Assembly: GCA_020200675.1 (NCBI GenBank)
Contig: JAIVIG010000418.1
Coordinates: forward strand, 1-6,525
Length of the DNA stretch: 6,525 bases
Origin: Actinomycetota bacterium
GTDB lineage: Bacteria > Actinomycetota > Rubrobacteria > Rubrobacterales > Rubrobacteraceae
Reading direction: 5' to 3'
Shown: positions 6,046-6,525 of the stretch, piece by piece
Layout: every line of letters starts with the position of its first letter
Numbering within the stretch: position 1 is the stretch's first letter
Notes under the pieces: model-generated
Told to the model about the DNA's origin: nothing
What the model saw: only the letters and a program-made list of their open reading frames with translations
Database searches by the model: none
Made by a program: the position numbers and the translations under genes

Positions 6046-6525
6046 TAGGAGTGTGAAGCGAAGTAGCCGTCCAGCTCGTCCAACAGCCGTTGCTTCCTCT
6101 CCGCGTCGAGGAACGAGGCCTGGAAAGAGTTCTTTATTAGCTGGTAGATGTCGTCGCGGGAGAGGTGGAGTCCTTCCTGTGCGGCGTGGAAGTTTTCGTC
6201 CACGTAGCCGCCGAAGTACGCCGGGTCGTCCGAGTTTACGGTTACGCGCAGGCCGAGATCCAGCATCCGCTTCAGGTCGTGGTCCTGGATGGAATCGAAG
6301 ACGCGCAGCTTGACGTTGGAGAGCGGGCACACGGTCAGGGGTATCTGCTCTTCTCTTAGCCTCTCTACGAGCTTCGGGTCCTCCACGCAACGGACGCCGT
6401 GGTCTATCCTGGACACCTTCAGGTCGTCGAGGGCCTGCCAGATGTACTCCGGCGGTCCTTCTTCGCCGGCGTGGGCGACCGTCAGGAAGCCGTGGTCTCG
6501 CGCTTCGTCGAAGACGGCCTTGAAG
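6045..6525 (-). CDS. Adenosine/adenine deaminase family, C-terminal part (start outside window)
   Basis: The open frame enters from the right edge and ends at TAG 6047-6045, giving 159 residues, about the last half of a usual 330-340-residue enzyme. Family catalytic residues are present, numbered in the fragment: HAGE (H18 as zinc ligand, E21 as proton donor), IDHG (H42) and NSDDP (D99, D100). The enzyme removes the amino group of adenine or adenosine with a zinc-bound water, feeding purine salvage in the cytoplasm. CPLSNVKL (66-73) and NSDDPAYFGGY (97-107) are the forms typical of the adenine deaminase (Aah1-like) branch, whereas classical adenosine deaminases have CPxSN and NTDDP variants. 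I therefore favour adenine deaminase, with moderate certainty. An internal GTG at 6416 gives a shorter frame, but the HAGE motif upstream of it shows that this is not the start. Confidence 0.92.
   Translation of the reverse strand, partial: FKAVFDEARDHGFLTVAHAGEEGPPEYIWQALDDLKVSRIDHGVRCVEDPKLVERLREEQIPLTVCPLSNVKLRVFDSIQDHDLKRMLDLGLRVTVNSDDPAYFGGYVDENFHAAQEGLHLSRDDIYQLIKNSFQASFLDAERKQRLLDELDGYFASHS

Noticed and set aside
4768..6390. 540-aa open frame on the minus strand spanning the P450 and deaminase
   Set aside because: Arginine-rich out-of-phase reading across two genes whose own frames carry complete catalytic motifs.

Overview
The window is G+C-rich bacterial DNA, and every gene I can support lies on the minus strand. 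G+C-rich codons, strong GGAGG-type ribosome sites, GTG/TTG starts and two predicted Tat exports fit a Gram-positive actinobacterium-like organism. A Rubrobacter-type lineage is my guess, not something the sequence proves. I see no tRNA, rRNA, CRISPR array, transposase, integrase or phage gene.

Layout, read from the right edge in the direction of transcription: (1) the C-terminal 159 residues of an adenosine/adenine deaminase, whose start lies outside the window (6045-6525); (2) an intact soluble cytochrome P450 (4695-5912); (3) a small SRPBCC-fold protein (4120-4578); (4) a gene resembling the DUF3616 type that is broken by a frameshift, probably together with an internal deletion (3052-3976); (5) an alkaline phosphatase D (PhoD) with a Tat signal (1246-2787 plus an upstream extension); (6) a 111-residue protein of unknown function (772-1107); (7) the N-terminal 204 residues of a Tat-exported DUF2961/GH172 glycoside hydrolase running off the left edge (1-613).

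The genes are separated by gaps of roughly 115-160 bp, most with hairpins or palindromes, so this looks like a row of single transcription units rather than one operon. No gap exceeds 300 bp. Two products are predicted to be exported through Tat, a phosphatase and a sugar hydrolase; the P450, SRPBCC protein and deaminase look cytoplasmic.

The most interesting stretch is the A+T-rich gap before phoD (about 2915-3051). It carries a PHO-box-like pair of TTTCACA repeats spaced 11 bp apart, an imperfect long dyad and an 18-bp palindrome. Downstream of it, the visible Tat signal of PhoD has no ATG, GTG or TTG in frame to start it. I found no convincing new multi-gene system; most of the window is ordinary housekeeping and accessory metabolism.
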